DNA of 64,000 bases, taken from Betaproteobacteria bacterium HGW-Betaproteobacteria-7 (lineage in GTDB: Bacteria; Pseudomonadota; Gammaproteobacteria; Burkholderiales; Rhodocyclaceae). The position numbers and the translations under genes are program-made. The first letter of the stretch is position 1. Each line of letters starts with the position of its first letter. The notes below the pieces were generated by a model, which saw nothing but the letters and a program-made list of their open reading frames with translations, did no database searches and was not told the DNA's origin. Shown piece after piece: positions 16,813-26,436 of the stretch. The stretch lies in contig PHCE01000012.1 in NCBI GenBank assembly GCA_002840765.1, positions 1 through 64,000 of the forward strand. The letters run 5' to 3'.

Positions 16813-19752
16813 TTACCCGAGCTTGGCCAGTTGCGGCTTCAGCTTGTCGAGCGTGGCGCAGAATTCAGCGACACGCTGTTTTTCCTGATCGACGACGGCG
16901 GCCGGGGCGCGGGCGACGAAACCTTCATTCGACAGCTTGCCCTGGGCGATGGCAATCTGCTTTTCCAGTTTCTCGATTTCCTTCTTCAGGCGCTCGCGTT
17001 CAGCAGCGACGTCGATCTCGACCTTGAGCATCAGGCGTGTCTCGCCGACCACGGCAACGGGCGCCATGGTGTCGGCCGGCATGTCGTCGACGATCTGCAC
17101 TTCGGAGAGCTTGCCCAGCGCTTGCAGGATGGGCGCGAACTCGGCCATGTCGGCGCCGCCACCGGCGACCAGCAGCGGCATGCGCTGGGCCGGGGAGACG
17201 TTCATCTCGCCGCGCAGGTTGCGGCAGGCGTGGGTCAGCACCTTCAGGCGCTCGACCTTGGCCTCAGAGGCGACATCAATCTTGTATTCCTCGGCACGCG
17301 GGTAAGCGGCGAGCATGATCGAGTCGTGCGTCTTGCGGCCGGCGATCGGCGCGACCGTTTGCCACAGTTCCTCGGTAACGAAGGGAATCAGTGGGTGGGC
17401 CAGGCGCAGGATGGCTTCCAGCGTGCGGATCAGGGTCCGGCGGGCGCCGCGCTGTTGAGCATCGTTGCCGGTCTGGATCTCGACCTTGGCGATTTCCAGG
17501 TACCAGTCGCAGAACTCGTCCCAGATGAACTTGTAGACGGCCTGGGCGATGAGGTCGAAACGATAGTCGGTGAAGTGCTGCTCGACTTCCTGTTCAACAC
17601 GCTGCAACTGGCTGACGATCCAGCGGTCGGCAAAGGAGAACTCGAGCGGAGCGGAGCCGCCGCAGGTCGGGCCGTTCTGCTGGTGGTCGAGTGCCAGGTC
17701 GTGGCCTTCGACATTCATCAGTACGAAGCGGGTGGCGTTCCACAGCTTGTTGCAGAAATTGCGGTAGCCGTCGCAGCGGTTGAGGTCGAACTTGATGTCG
17801 CGGCCGGGCGAGGCGAGTGAGGCGAAGGTGAAGCGCAGTGCGTCGGTGCCGAAGGACTGGATACCTTCCGGGAATTCCTTCCGCGTCTTCTTGGCGATGC
17901 TCTCGGCCTGCTTCGGGTTCATCAGGCCGGTCGTGCGCTTTTCGATCAACGCCTCAAGGCCGATGCCGTCGATCAGGTCGATCGGGTCGAGGACGTTGCC
18001 CTTCGACTTCGACATCTTCTGGCCTTCGCCATCGCGGATCAGGCCGTGCACGTACACGTGCTTGAACGGGATCTGGCCGGTGATCTGCTTGGTCATCATG
18101 ACCATGCGGGCAACCCAGAAGAAGATGATGTCGAAACCGGTGACCAGCACCGACGACGGCAGGTATTGCTTGAGCAGCGGGTTGGCAACATCGACGGCCT
18201 CGTCGCCAGTCCAGTCCAGGGTCGAGAACGGCCAAAGGGCAGAGGAGAACCAGGTGTCGAGGACGTCTTCGTCACGGCTCAGGGCGCCGGTGTAGCCTTG
18301 CTTGGCGGCTTCGGCGCGGGCTTCTTCTTCGCTGTGGGCGACGAAGATTTCGCCATTCTCGCCGTACCACGCCGGGATCTGGTGGCCCCACCAAAGCTGG
18401 CGGGAGATGCACCAGTCCTGGATGTTGTTCAGCCACTGGTTGTAGGTATTAACCCAGTTTTCCGGGTAGAACTTGATTTCGCCGGAATGGACGACATCGA
18501 GCGCCTTCTCGGTGATCGACTTGCCGTCGTCGCCCGGCTTGCTCATCGCGACGAACCACTGGTCGGTCAGCATCGGCTCGATGACGACATTGGTCCGGTC
18601 GCCGCGCGGCACCTTCAGCTTATGCTTGTCGACCTTGACCAGGATGCCTTGTTCTTCAAGATCGGCGACGACGGCCTTGCGGGCGTCGAAGCGGTCGAGG
18701 CCTACGTATTTTTCCGGCAGGAGTATTGGGTTACCCGGAACGTAGTTGCCGGTGCGTTGATGAGTAACCTCAGACTCGATGGATAGTCCATCGCCAACAT
18801 AGGTCCGGCTGAACGATGACACAAAGTGTTCTGCTTGCTTGCGTACTTTGCCATCAAGCGTCAGGACATTTATCTGTGGCAAGCCATGGCGCTGGCCGAC
18901 CGCATAGTCGTTGAAGTCATGCGCCGGCGTGACCTTGACGCAGCCGGTGCCGAATTCGAGATCGACGTAGCTGTCGGCGATGATCGGGATTTCGCGCCCG
19001 GTCAGCGGCAGCTTCACCATCTTGCCAATCATGTGCTTGTAGCGCTCATCTTCCGGATGGACCATCACGGCGGTGTCGCCGAGCATGGTTTCCGGACGCG
19101 TCGTGGCGACCACCAGGCTATCGCTGCCATCGGCCAGCGGGTAGCGGATCTGCCACATGAAGCCGTCTTCTTCTTCCTGGACGACTTCGAGGTCGGAGAC
19201 GGCGGTATTCAGCTTCGGATCCCAGTTGACCAGGCGCTTGCCGCGGTAGATCAGGCCTTCGTTGAACAGGCGGACGAAGGTTTCGGTGACGACCTTGTTG
19301 AGGCCGGCATCCATGGTGAAGCGTTCGCGCTGCCAGTCCGGGCTGGTGCCCATGCGGCGCATCTGGCGGGTGATGGTGCCGCCGGAGTACTCCTTCCATT
19401 CCCAGACCTTTTCCAGGAATTTCTCGCGGCCGAGGTCGTGGCGGCTGATTCCCTGGGCATCAAGCTGGCGCTCGACGACAATCTGCGTGGCGATGCCGGC
19501 ATGGTCGGTGCCCGGTTGCCATAGCGTGTTGTGGCCGCGCATCCGGTAGTAGCGGGTGAGCGCGTCCATGATCGTCTGGTTGAAGCCATGGCCCATGTGC
19601 AGCGTGCCGGTGACATTGGGCGGCGGCAGCAGGATGCAGAAGTTGTCGGTCTTGTTGCCATCGACGCCGGCGGCGAAGTAGTTGCGCGACTCCCACTCGG
19701 GATACCAGCGGCGTTCGATGTCGGCGGGTTCAAAGGCTTTGGCGAGTTCCAT
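16813..19752 (-). CDS. valS: Valyl-tRNA synthetase
   Basis: A class I aminoacyl-tRNA synthetase of 979 residues that charges tRNA-Val and edits misactivated threonine. The HIGH-type motif is [11 protein letters not shown] near residue 45 and the KMSKS loop is [11 protein letters not shown] near 590. The connective editing domain lies between them, and the C-terminus is a coiled coil typical of ValRS ([21 protein letters not shown]). The start was set at 19752 ([18 protein letters not shown]), the usual N-terminus, rather than an ATG 10 codons upstream. It is the last gene of the pepA-holC-hypothetical-valS run. Confidence 0.97.
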   Translation of the reverse strand: MELAKAFEPADIERRWYPEWESRNYFAAGVDGNKTDNFCILLPPPNVTGTLHMGHGFNQTIMDALTRYYRMRGHNTLWQPGTDHAGIATQIVVERQLDAQGISRHDLGREKFLEKVWEWKEYSGGTITRQMRRMGTSPDWQRERFTMDAGLNKVVTETFVRLFNEGLIYRGKRLVNWDPKLNTAVSDLEVVQEEEDGFMWQIRYPLADGSDSLVVATTRPETMLGDTAVMVHPEDERYKHMIGKMVKLPLTGREIPIIADSYVDLEFGTGCVKVTPAHDFNDYAVGQRHGLPQINVLTLDGKVRKQAEHFVSSFSRTYVGDGLSIESEVTHQRTGNYVPGNPILLPEKYVGLDRFDARKAVVADLEEQGILVKVDKHKLKVPRGDRTNVVIEPMLTDQWFVAMSKPGDDGKSITEKALDVVHSGEIKFYPENWVNTYNQWLNNIQDWCISRQLWWGHQIPAWYGENGEIFVAHSEEEARAEAAKQGYTGALSRDEDVLDTWFSSALWPFSTLDWTGDEAVDVANPLLKQYLPSSVLVTGFDIIFFWVARMVMMTKQITGQIPFKHVYVHGLIRDGEGQKMSKSKGNVLDPIDLIDGIGLEALIEKRTTGLMNPKQAESIAKKTRKEFPEGIQSFGTDALRFTFASLASPGRDIKFDLNRCDGYRNFCNKLWNATRFVLMNVEGHDLALDHQQNGPTCGGSAPLEFSFADRWIVSQLQRVEQEVEQHFTDYRFDLIAQAVYKFIWDEFCDWYLEIAKVEIQTGNDAQQRGARRTLIRTLEAILRLAHPLIPFVTEELWQTVAPIAGRKTHDSIMLAAYPRAEEYKIDVASEAKVERLKVLTHACRNLRGEMNVSPAQRMPLLVAGGGADMAEFAPILQALGKLSEVQIVDDMPADTMAPVAVVGETRLMLKVEIDVAAERERLKKEIEKLEKQIAIAQGKLSNEGFVARAPAAVVDQEKQRVAEFCATLDKLKPQLAKLG

Positions 19753-19817
19753 GGGCTTGGCGGAAAAGGGGAAAACCGGCAATTATACCGGAGCGCCGCG
19801 CCGCTCAGCCGGGAGCT

Positions 19818-20276
19818 TCAGCCCTGGAAATCGGCTTGGTGGCCGTCCGTCGCCGTCTGCTCGGCGATAAAGTCGCGGACGGTGGCTTCGATGATGCGCG
19901 GCAGTTCAGCGGCCAGGCGCTGCTCGACCCGGCGGGCGATCTCGCGGGCGATTTCTTCGGGGATGGCTACGGCCGGTAGGCTGGCGTCTGGCGCCGGGCA
20001 GGGCGTCGCCACCTCGATGAGTTCGGGAAGAGGCGGCTCCTCGATCAGGATCTCGGGCAGTTCGGGCAAAGCTGCTTCCTCGACCGGCAAGAAGGCGTCC
20101 GCTGAGCTGGATAGTGGCGCGATGGGTTCGATGTCGAAGAGTACCGGCACATCATCGTCCGTTTCCGGCGCGTTGATGTCGACCGCATCGGTCAGCACCG
20201 GCACATCGTCGGCCTCGGCGTTCTGCCGGCGGCGTTGCATCAGGGCATCGGCGCGGGCGAGGATGGGGCTGGGCAT
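19818..20276 (-). CDS. Acidic, proline-rich hypothetical protein in the holC-valS operon
   Basis: I do not recognise a domain in this 152-residue protein. The N-terminus is basic (ARADALMQRRRQN). Residues 20-95 are acidic and proline-rich, with repeated DVPVLTD/DVPVLFD and LPELPEI/LPELIEV units that look disordered. Residues 105-140 form an amphipathic helix (EEIAREIARRVEQRLAAELP). It lies 8 bases after holC and 65 bases before valS. The position and repeats suggest a docking or tethering protein, perhaps linked to the replication clamp loader. That is speculation from context only. Confidence 0.7.
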   Translation of the reverse strand: MPSPILARADALMQRRRQNAEADDVPVLTDAVDINAPETDDDVPVLFDIEPIAPLSSSADAFLPVEEAALPELPEILIEEPPLPELIEVATPCPAPDASLPAVAIPEEIAREIARRVEQRLAAELPRIIEATVRDFIAEQTATDGHQADFQG

Positions 20277-20284
20277 GGTCGGCG

Positions 20285-20710
20285 TCAGTCGCGGCTGGCG
20301 AGGTCGAAGTACTGCACGTCGCAGCCCTCTTCCTTGTACTGGTGAACCCGTTCGCGGGCCGCCAGGCGGTCTTCCTCGTCACGGCCGACGACCTCGACCA
20401 GGCTCTGGAAGCGCTGGTAATCCGGCGGAATGGTACGCGAGAGATTCATCAGGCGCTCCGTCTGGGCGACAGTTTCCAGCCGGCTGGCGATCAGTATCGG
20501 CGTCTCCGCAGCGAGTGGCGAATCGGCACCGCAGTGGGGGATGAAGCTCAGCTGGGCGCTGGTCCATAACATCCGGTCCAGGCCTTCAGCGACCGGCGCC
20601 TCGGGGGCGTAAACCAGAATTGGCCGGCGTTTCGTCCAGGCGCCGCTAATCAGGGCGCAGGCGGCGGCGAGGCGGTCGGAGGCGCCGTGATAGAAGAAGA
20701 CCTGGGTCAA
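20285..20710 (-). CDS. holC: DNA polymerase III chi subunit
   Basis: The 141-residue protein is the chi subunit, which links the clamp loader to single-strand-binding protein. Family features are the N-terminal QVFFYHGASDRLAAACALI, the middle ILVYAPEAPVAEGLDRMLWT and SFIPHCGAD. It starts with a TTG at 20710 that overlaps the pepA stop (AATTGA), so it is translated by coupling to pepA. Longer readings of this frame run antiparallel through pepA and are not real. The pepA-holC-valS order is conserved in many proteobacteria. Confidence 0.9.
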   Translation of the reverse strand: MTQVFFYHGASDRLAAACALISGAWTKRRPILVYAPEAPVAEGLDRMLWTSAQLSFIPHCGADSPLAAETPILIASRLETVAQTERLMNLSRTIPPDYQRFQSLVEVVGRDEEDRLAARERVHQYKEEGCDVQYFDLASRD

Positions 20711-22203
20711 TTGAGCTGGCCGGTACGTTGCAGCAGGTAGTGGGCGAGCAGCGCCACCGGGCGGCCGGTGGCGCCCTTGTCCGCCCCGGATTTCCAGGCG
20801 GTGCCGGCGATGTCGAGGTGCGCCCAGTCGTACTTTTTGGTAAAGCGCGAAAGGAAACAGGCGGCGGTGATGGCGCCGCCCCAGCGGCCGCCGATATTGG
20901 CCATGTCGGCAAACGGACTCTTCAGCAACTCCTGGTAGTCGTCCCACAGCGGCATGTGCCAGGCACGATCGTGGGCTTCCTCGCCAGCTTCGAGCAGGTC
21001 GCGGGCGAGGGCGTCCTTGTTGGCGAAGAGGCCACTGGCGACACCGCCTAGGGCAACGACGCAGGCGCCGGTCAGCGTGGCGACGTCGATGACGGTGTCC
21101 GGCTGCAGGCGTTCGGCGTAGGTCAGGGCATCGCAGAGGATCAGGCGGCCTTCGGCATCGGTGTTGAGGATTTCGATGGTCTGTCCGGACAGCGAGGTGA
21201 CGATGTCGCCTGGCCGGGTGGCGTTGCCGCCCGGCATGTTCTCGGTGGCCGGAACGATGATCGTCAGGTTGACCGGCAGTTTCAGGCGGGCGACGGCGAG
21301 CAGGGTGCCGAGGACGCCGGCGGCGCCGCACATGTCGTACTTCATCTCGTCCATCTCGGCGGCTGGTTTCAGGGAAATGCCGCCGGTGTCGAAAGTCACG
21401 CCCTTGCCGACAAGGACCACCGGCTTCTCGCCAGCCCGGGCGCCGCGATAGTTTAGAACGATCAGCTTGGGCGGCTGGTGGGCGCCATTGGCCACCGACA
21501 GCAGCGAGTGCATGCCGAGCTTTTCCATGTCGGCGCGTTCCAGCACCTCGCATTCCAGAGCGAGTTCATCGGCCATGGCCAGGGCGCGTTCGGCAAGGTA
21601 GGCAGGATTGCAGACGTTCGGTGGCAGGTTGCCGAGATCCTTGGCCAAGGCCATGCCTTCGGCAATGGCGATGCCCTGTTTCAGTGCCTCCTCGGCCAGT
21701 GAAAGCTCGCTGCGTCGCTCGACGCCGAGGGTCAGCTTGCGCAGCGGCCTACGGACTTCCTCCTTTTTGCTCTTGAACTGGTCGAAACGATAGGTTGCGT
21801 CAAGGGCGACGATGGCTGCCTGGCGGACTCGCCAGGCGACATTGCGCTTCTTGACGGCCAGTTCGGTCAGGAAGATGGAGGCATCGAAGGCGCCGGTTTC
21901 GTTGAGCGTCTTGACGGCGGCGCGGATCGCCTGGGCGAATTCCTTTTCGCGGAAGTCCTTTTCCTTGCCGAGGCCGACCAGCAGGACGCGGTCGCACAGT
22001 GTTCCGGGAACGTTGTGGAGGAGCAGGGTGGTACCCGCCTTGCCTTCCATGTCACCGCGGCGGACGATGTCGGAAATGTAGCCGCTGCCCGCCTTGTCGA
22101 GCAGCTCTGCGGCCAGGGTAAGTTTGCGCGCTTCGAAGATGCCGACGACGACGCAGGCACTGCGCTGCTTCTCCGGGCTGCCACTTTTTATGCTAAATTC
22201 CAC
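20707..22203 (-). CDS. pepA: Leucyl aminopeptidase (cytosol aminopeptidase)
   Basis: An M17 metallopeptidase of 498 residues that removes N-terminal residues from peptides; in E. coli it also binds DNA. The active-site signature NTDAEGRL is present near residue 345, with the metal and catalytic residues GKGVTFDTGGISLKPA before it. The N-terminal domain (about 1-165) is the usual less-conserved alpha/beta part. It is the first gene of the pepA-holC-hypothetical-valS run and diverges from lptF with 71 bases between the starts. Confidence 0.96.
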   Translation of the reverse strand: MEFSIKSGSPEKQRSACVVVGIFEARKLTLAAELLDKAGSGYISDIVRRGDMEGKAGTTLLLHNVPGTLCDRVLLVGLGKEKDFREKEFAQAIRAAVKTLNETGAFDASIFLTELAVKKRNVAWRVRQAAIVALDATYRFDQFKSKKEEVRRPLRKLTLGVERRSELSLAEEALKQGIAIAEGMALAKDLGNLPPNVCNPAYLAERALAMADELALECEVLERADMEKLGMHSLLSVANGAHQPPKLIVLNYRGARAGEKPVVLVGKGVTFDTGGISLKPAAEMDEMKYDMCGAAGVLGTLLAVARLKLPVNLTIIVPATENMPGGNATRPGDIVTSLSGQTIEILNTDAEGRLILCDALTYAERLQPDTVIDVATLTGACVVALGGVASGLFANKDALARDLLEAGEEAHDRAWHMPLWDDYQELLKSPFADMANIGGRWGGAITAACFLSRFTKKYDWAHLDIAGTAWKSGADKGATGRPVALLAHYLLQRTGQLN

Positions 22204-22274
22204 AGGCTGCTCCTGTTCCAGGAAATATCAGTATCCGCGGGATTATCCCCGCATTTTTTCGGTTTCGTCAAAGC

Positions 22275-23357
22275 ATGATATTCGAGCGCGCCGCCCGGCG
22301 TGAATTCGCTCAGGCAGCGGCCGGCATCAGTGTTGCACTGTTGGCCATCCTGACCTCCACACAGTTGATCAGGTTGCTCAAGGACGCGGCCGGCGGACGC
22401 ATTGTCCCGGAAGCCGTTGCCTCGTTGCTCGGCTTCGCCGCCTTGAATTTCATGCCGGTTTTGTTGTCGCTGACGCTTTTTGTCGCCATTTTGCTCAGTT
22501 TGTCGCGCGCCTACCGCGATTCCGAAATGGTTATCTGGTTCACCAGCGGCCAGCCGCTGACCGCCTGGGTGCGCCCGGTGCTCCGCTTCGCGCTGCCCAT
22601 CGTCGGCGCCATCGCCCTGCTGTCCTGGTTCCTGTCGCCCTGGGCCTATCACAGTCGCGACGAGTACAAGCAGCAGCTATCGGCACGTAGCGAACTGGCT
22701 CAGGTCTCTCCCGGAGCCTTTCAGGAGGTCAGCAACGGCCAACGAGTGATTTTCGTCGAGGCGCTGGCCGATGATGCCACCCAGGTCGGCAACGTTTTTG
22801 TCGCCTCGGCGCAGGACGGCCAGCTCGGCGTCATCATGTCCGACACCGGGTTTCAACGGACAGCCGAAAATGGTGACCGCTTCATCGTTCTGGAAAGCGG
22901 ACGGCGCTATGAGGTGGAACCGGGAACGCCGGAATTCAAGATCATGGAATTCGAGCGCTACCAGGTGCGTGTAGAGGACGGTGAAGCCAAACCGGTGGCA
23001 CGTTCGCCGAAGACCATGCCGATTACCGAACTGCTTTTCGACAGCAGCTCGCGTGCCCGCGGCGAGCTGGTCTGGCGCCTCGGCGTTCCCGTGTCGGCGC
23101 TGGTTCTCGCCTTGCTGGCCATTCCCCTCGGTTTCGTCAATCCGCGGGCCGGGCGTTCCGCCAATCTGTTGATCGCCATTCCGATCTACGCCATCTACAG
23201 CAACCTGCTTTCGGTCAGCCAGGCATGGGTGGCCCAGGAGCGCCTGCCGTTCTGGATCGGCCTGTGGGCGGTGCATGTCTTGATGCTGTTGCCGCTGCTC
23301 TTCTTGTTCTATCAGCGGATGATCGTCGGCCGGCCGTTTGCCCGGAGGGGCGCCTGA
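22275..23357 (+). CDS. lptF: LPS export permease LptF
   Basis: LptF and LptG are the membrane subunits of the ABC transporter that extracts lipopolysaccharide from the inner membrane and pushes it to the outer membrane with LptBCA-DE. The 360-residue protein starts IFERAARREFAQ, has three membrane helices, a periplasmic jellyroll of about 140 residues (roughly 120-260) and three more helices at the C-terminus. Its stop overlaps the lptG start (TGATG). Confidence 0.95.
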   Translation: MIFERAARREFAQAAAGISVALLAILTSTQLIRLLKDAAGGRIVPEAVASLLGFAALNFMPVLLSLTLFVAILLSLSRAYRDSEMVIWFTSGQPLTAWVRPVLRFALPIVGAIALLSWFLSPWAYHSRDEYKQQLSARSELAQVSPGAFQEVSNGQRVIFVEALADDATQVGNVFVASAQDGQLGVIMSDTGFQRTAENGDRFIVLESGRRYEVEPGTPEFKIMEFERYQVRVEDGEAKPVARSPKTMPITELLFDSSSRARGELVWRLGVPVSALVLALLAIPLGFVNPRAGRSANLLIAIPIYAIYSNLLSVSQAWVAQERLPFWIGLWAVHVLMLLPLLFLFYQRMIVGRPFARRGA

Positions 23358-24442
23358 TGTTCCGCCTCAAGCTCTATCAGCGCTACCTGATGCGCGAGAC
23401 TCTGGCCGCGGTGTTTCTCGTCCTGCTGGCTTTTCTGGTGCTGTTCAGTTTCTTCGACCTGATCAATGAATTGCGCAATGTTGGCAACAGCGATTACCAG
23501 CTTGGCCATGCCGTCCTGACCGTTGCCTTGAATCTTCCAGGGCTGGTCTATGAACTGATTCCCATCGCGGCGCTGATTGGTACGCTGTACGCGCTGTCAA
23601 CGCTGGCCCGCCATTCCGAAATCACTGTCCTGCGCGCTTCCGGTCTGGCTACCAGTGAATTGCTGACGACGTTGTTTCGCGTCGCCGGCCTGCTGGCGTT
23701 GCTCACCTTCCTCGTTGGAGAAGCCTTGGTTCCGTTCACCGAGCGCCTGGGTAATGAAATGCGCGCCAAGGCAGTCAGCGAGGCTGTTGCCCAGCAGGGA
23801 TTCACCTCCGGCCTGTGGGTCAAGGATGGGCGTAATTTCATCAACATCCGCACGGTGATGCCGGACTCCAGCCTGCAAAAGCTGCGCATCTATCAATTTG
23901 ATCAGATGAATGCGCTGATGTCGGTGACCGATGCCGAGGATGCGCGCTTTGATCTGACGGCAGGCTGGGTCCTGCGAAACGTCGTGCGCACGAGTCTTGA
24001 CGGCGAGGTGTCGCGCGTCGAACGGCTGCCCAGCATGACCTGGCAGTCCGCGGTGACGCCGGCGCTGCTGGCCGTCCTGATGGTGGCGCCGGAGCGCATG
24101 TCGCTGTTCAGTCTGGTGAATTTCACCCGGCATCTGGCGGAGAACCGGCAGCAGACAGAGCGTTACGAGATCGCCATCTGGAAGAAAGTGGTTTACCCGC
24201 TGGCGGCCTTGGTCATGGTCGCCCTTGCCTTGCCGTTCGGCTATTCGCACAACCGAGTCGGCGGCGTCAGCCTGAAAATATTTGCCGGGGTGATGCTAGG
24301 TATCCTGTTCTATGCCCTTAACGGTCTTTTCTCCAACCTCGGTATCATCAATGCTTGGCCACCCTTCGCCAGCGCCGCGGCGCCTTCGGCGATGTTCCTG
24401 CTCGCCGCCATCGGCATGTTGTGGCTGGTCGAGCGTCGTTGA
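23357..24442 (+). CDS. lptG: LPS export permease LptG
   Basis: The 361-residue partner of LptF. It begins FRLKLYQRYLMRETLAAV, the typical LptG N-terminal amphipathic helix leading into membrane helix 1, and has the same layout as LptF: three helices, a periplasmic jellyroll (about 130-255) and three helices. HSEITVLRASGLA is the cytoplasmic coupling segment that contacts the LptB ATPase. The start at 23357 overlaps the lptF stop by one base. Confidence 0.95.
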   Translation: MFRLKLYQRYLMRETLAAVFLVLLAFLVLFSFFDLINELRNVGNSDYQLGHAVLTVALNLPGLVYELIPIAALIGTLYALSTLARHSEITVLRASGLATSELLTTLFRVAGLLALLTFLVGEALVPFTERLGNEMRAKAVSEAVAQQGFTSGLWVKDGRNFINIRTVMPDSSLQKLRIYQFDQMNALMSVTDAEDARFDLTAGWVLRNVVRTSLDGEVSRVERLPSMTWQSAVTPALLAVLMVAPERMSLFSLVNFTRHLAENRQQTERYEIAIWKKVVYPLAALVMVALALPFGYSHNRVGGVSLKIFAGVMLGILFYALNGLFSNLGIINAWPPFASAAAPSAMFLLAAIGMLWLVERR

Positions 24443-24859
24443 TCAGGATGTTTCGCTGACGATCCGCGAGCCGGCGATCCGGTCATGCAGAAACTGCCGG
24501 TCACGATCGACCAGCGCCCACAGGATGCCGATGCCGAACAGCAGGATGCTCGGCCAGGCAGCCAGATAGCGCAGCACGGCCTGCAGGGGGCGCAGCGGGC
24601 TGCCATCCTGATTGACGACGCGCATTTTCCAGGTCTTCATCGGCAGGGTCTGCCCGCCATGCAGCCAGAACCAGACAAAGTAGAAGAGCAACAGCAGGAG
24701 CAAGTGCAGCCAGAGCAGGCGCGGCGAGAACGCCAGTCCAATGCCGGAGAGCAGGGCCTGCGGCAGCCAGAAGCCGATCAGCAGCACGGCAAAGACGACC
24801 AGGCCCTCGTAGAGCATGCAGGCCAGGCGGCGGCCGAATCCGGGGGCGGCGGCGATCAT
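24443..24859 (-). CDS. RDD-family membrane protein
   Basis: A 138-residue membrane protein with the RDD layout: RRLACMLYEGLVVFAV at the start, a second hydrophobic segment (LLLLLLFYFVWFWLHGGQTLPMKTWKMRVV) and a third near the C-terminus ending DRDRQFLHDRIAGSRIV. RDD proteins are often small transport-like or accessory membrane proteins with poorly defined roles. Its ATG overlaps the stop of the DUF3106 gene (ATGA), so it is the last gene of the ECF sigma cluster. Confidence 0.85.
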   Translation of the reverse strand: MIAAAPGFGRRLACMLYEGLVVFAVLLIGFWLPQALLSGIGLAFSPRLLWLHLLLLLLFYFVWFWLHGGQTLPMKTWKMRVVNQDGSPLRPLQAVLRYLAAWPSILLFGIGILWALVDRDRQFLHDRIAGSRIVSETS

Positions 24860-25395
24860 TGCGGGACTGCTCCCGGACTGGCCGGACTCTCGCCTACGAT
24901 CGCAGGAGCGAGACTCTCGTCGACCTGAGGCTCGGGTTGCGGCGGTGTCAGCAGTTGCACCGATTTGCCCGCCTCGCGGAGGCGTTGGCGTTCTGCGGCG
25001 GGAAGGCTGAGGTAAGCCTTCCATTTTTCCTTGACTGTCTGCTTCTGTTCGGCAGGCAACTGGTTGAAGTCCTTATACGAGTCACGCACCTTCGCCCGCT
25101 GTTCGGGCGTCAATCGTGCCCATTCGCGCATTCGTTCCTGCATGCGGTTCTGTTCGTCGGCCTTCATCTTCGGATAGCGCTCGGCGATTCCCAGCCATTT
25201 TTTCTTGCGCACGCTTTCCATGCTGTCCCAATCTTTGGACAGCGGAGCCAGGGCTGATTTTTGCGCTGGCGTCAATTGAGTCCAGTCAGGCTGCGGGGGG
25301 GTGCCGATGATGACCGCGGTGGGCGGGGCTGCCAGCACGGAGCCAGCCAGCAGCAGCCCGCAGATCAGTCCGCCGCCGAGTCGTCTTTTAGCCAT
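24856..25395 (-). CDS. DUF3106 secreted protein
   Basis: A 179-residue exported protein with a signal peptide (about 1-23, GLLLAGSVLAAPP). The body is built of about 25-residue helical units with LTPAQKSAL, LTPEQRAKVRD, LPAEQKQTVKE and LPAAERQRLRE, which recall the LTxxQ repeats of periplasmic Spy/CpxP-type proteins, although the family is classed separately. It overlaps the DUF3619 gene by 31 bases and the RDD gene by four. In context it may act as a periplasmic sensor or chaperone for the ECF sigma unit; this is inference. Confidence 0.85.
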   Translation of the reverse strand: MAKRRLGGGLICGLLLAGSVLAAPPTAVIIGTPPQPDWTQLTPAQKSALAPLSKDWDSMESVRKKKWLGIAERYPKMKADEQNRMQERMREWARLTPEQRAKVRDSYKDFNQLPAEQKQTVKEKWKAYLSLPAAERQRLREAGKSVQLLTPPQPEPQVDESLAPAIVGESPASPGAVPQ

Positions 25396-25760
25396 TCAAT
25401 GAATTCGTTGTCGAGGAAAGCCTCGGGGGGAATGTCGTCGGCGAGCAGTGCCATGTCGACTGCTTCTATCTCGCTGACATACTGGGTGCTGTGCCAGTAA
25501 AAGGCCAGCCACATGCCAACTAGCAAGGCAATGATGGCCAGGAAAGGTTTGAAGGGCGTGAAGTCCACGCCCGAGCGCAGCAACTGGCTGCCTGACCAGT
25601 TTCCGGCGGTGGCCAGCGCCAGTTCGGGCTCAGCCTGCTTTTGCCGTGACACGGCGAGATGGCGCGCGGCTTCCAGGCGACGCGAAGCGGCCGGCGGGAT
25701 TCCCTGCAGGCCATGGTTCAGCACTTGCCGAACCCTTGAGGCGTAACGTTCTTCATTCAT
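25365..25760 (-). CDS. DUF3619 single-pass membrane protein, candidate anti-sigma factor
   Basis: A 131-residue protein starting MNEERYASRVRQVLNHG, the DUF3619 N-terminus. Residues 1-65 are charged and cytoplasmic, one membrane helix follows (about 70-90, FLAIIALLVGMWLAFYW), and about 40 acidic residues lie outside. Its ATG overlaps the sigma-factor stop by four bases. This topology and coupling are what a membrane anti-sigma factor would show, but I see no recognised anti-sigma domain such as ZAS, so the role is inference. Confidence 0.83.
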   Translation of the reverse strand: MNEERYASRVRQVLNHGLQGIPPAASRRLEAARHLAVSRQKQAEPELALATAGNWSGSQLLRSGVDFTPFKPFLAIIALLVGMWLAFYWHSTQYVSEIEAVDMALLADDIPPEAFLDNEFIEWLKDDSAAD

Positions 25761-26281
25761 AACTTGATACCTTTGGCCGAAAGTGCAGCTGCCAGTGTGT
25801 GGGTGGCACGCGAACAATGGGTCTTGACGCTGCCTTCCGAGCAGCCCATCGTCGCAGCCGTTTCGGCGACGTCCATGTCCTCCCAGTAACGCATCAGGAA
25901 GGCTTCGCGTTGACGTGCCGGCAGTTTTTTTATTTCGTCGTCAATGATGTTGAGGGTTTGTGCTTGCAGTAGCTGGCTTTCCGGCGTTCGTGGGCCGCCG
26001 TCGTTGCTGTCTACGGTCAGTGTTTCCAGCGGGTCGTAGTCCTCGTCATCGTCGGAGGAGAAAGCCGAGAGCAATGTCGTCCACATCGAACGCACCTTGC
26101 TCCGCCGGTAGAAGTCGCGAATGGTGTTCTGCAGGATGCGCTGGAAGAGCATGGGAAACTCCTCTTCCGGTCGATCGCCGTATTTCTCTGCCAGTTTCAT
26201 CATCGAATCCTGGACGATGTCGAGCGCCGCTTCTTCCTCGTGAACGGCATACATCGCCTGTTTGAAGGCGCGACGCTCCAC
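25757..26281 (-). CDS. ECF-type RNA polymerase sigma factor
   Basis: A 174-residue group IV sigma factor. Region 2 is seen at about residues 1-65 (EAALDIVQDSMMKLAEKY, FPMLFQRILQNTIRDFYRR) and region 4 at about 115-170 (LPARQREAFLMRYWEDMDV, ETAATMGCSEGSVKTHCSRA). An acidic linker of about 30 residues joins them. It heads a coupled run with DUF3619, DUF3106 and RDD genes. The start used is GTG at 26281, which lacks a ribosome site. A CTG at 26320 preceded by GGAAGAG would add 13 residues (LASPRQLSSFLES) that look like the missing start of region 2. Confidence 0.88.
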   Translation of the reverse strand: MERRAFKQAMYAVHEEEAALDIVQDSMMKLAEKYGDRPEEEFPMLFQRILQNTIRDFYRRSKVRSMWTTLLSAFSSDDDEDYDPLETLTVDSNDGGPRTPESQLLQAQTLNIIDDEIKKLPARQREAFLMRYWEDMDVAETAATMGCSEGSVKTHCSRATHTLAAALSAKGIKL

Positions 26282-26436
26282 AGATTCGAGAAAGCTGGAA
26301 AGTTGTCGGGGTGAAGCCAGGAGTCTCTTCCAGTAAAAGCCTTGAGCGCTATGGGGTTATGCCGGGAAACCTTGACCGGAAATGGGCGGTCGATTAAGGT
26401 TACGCCCTTTTAAGCAACAGCTTTTTGGGCTCAAGA

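Noticed and set aside
26282..26436. Possible leader-peptide attenuator before ilvB
   Set aside because: No short frame rich in Val, Leu or Ile codons and no terminator/antiterminator pair is visible.
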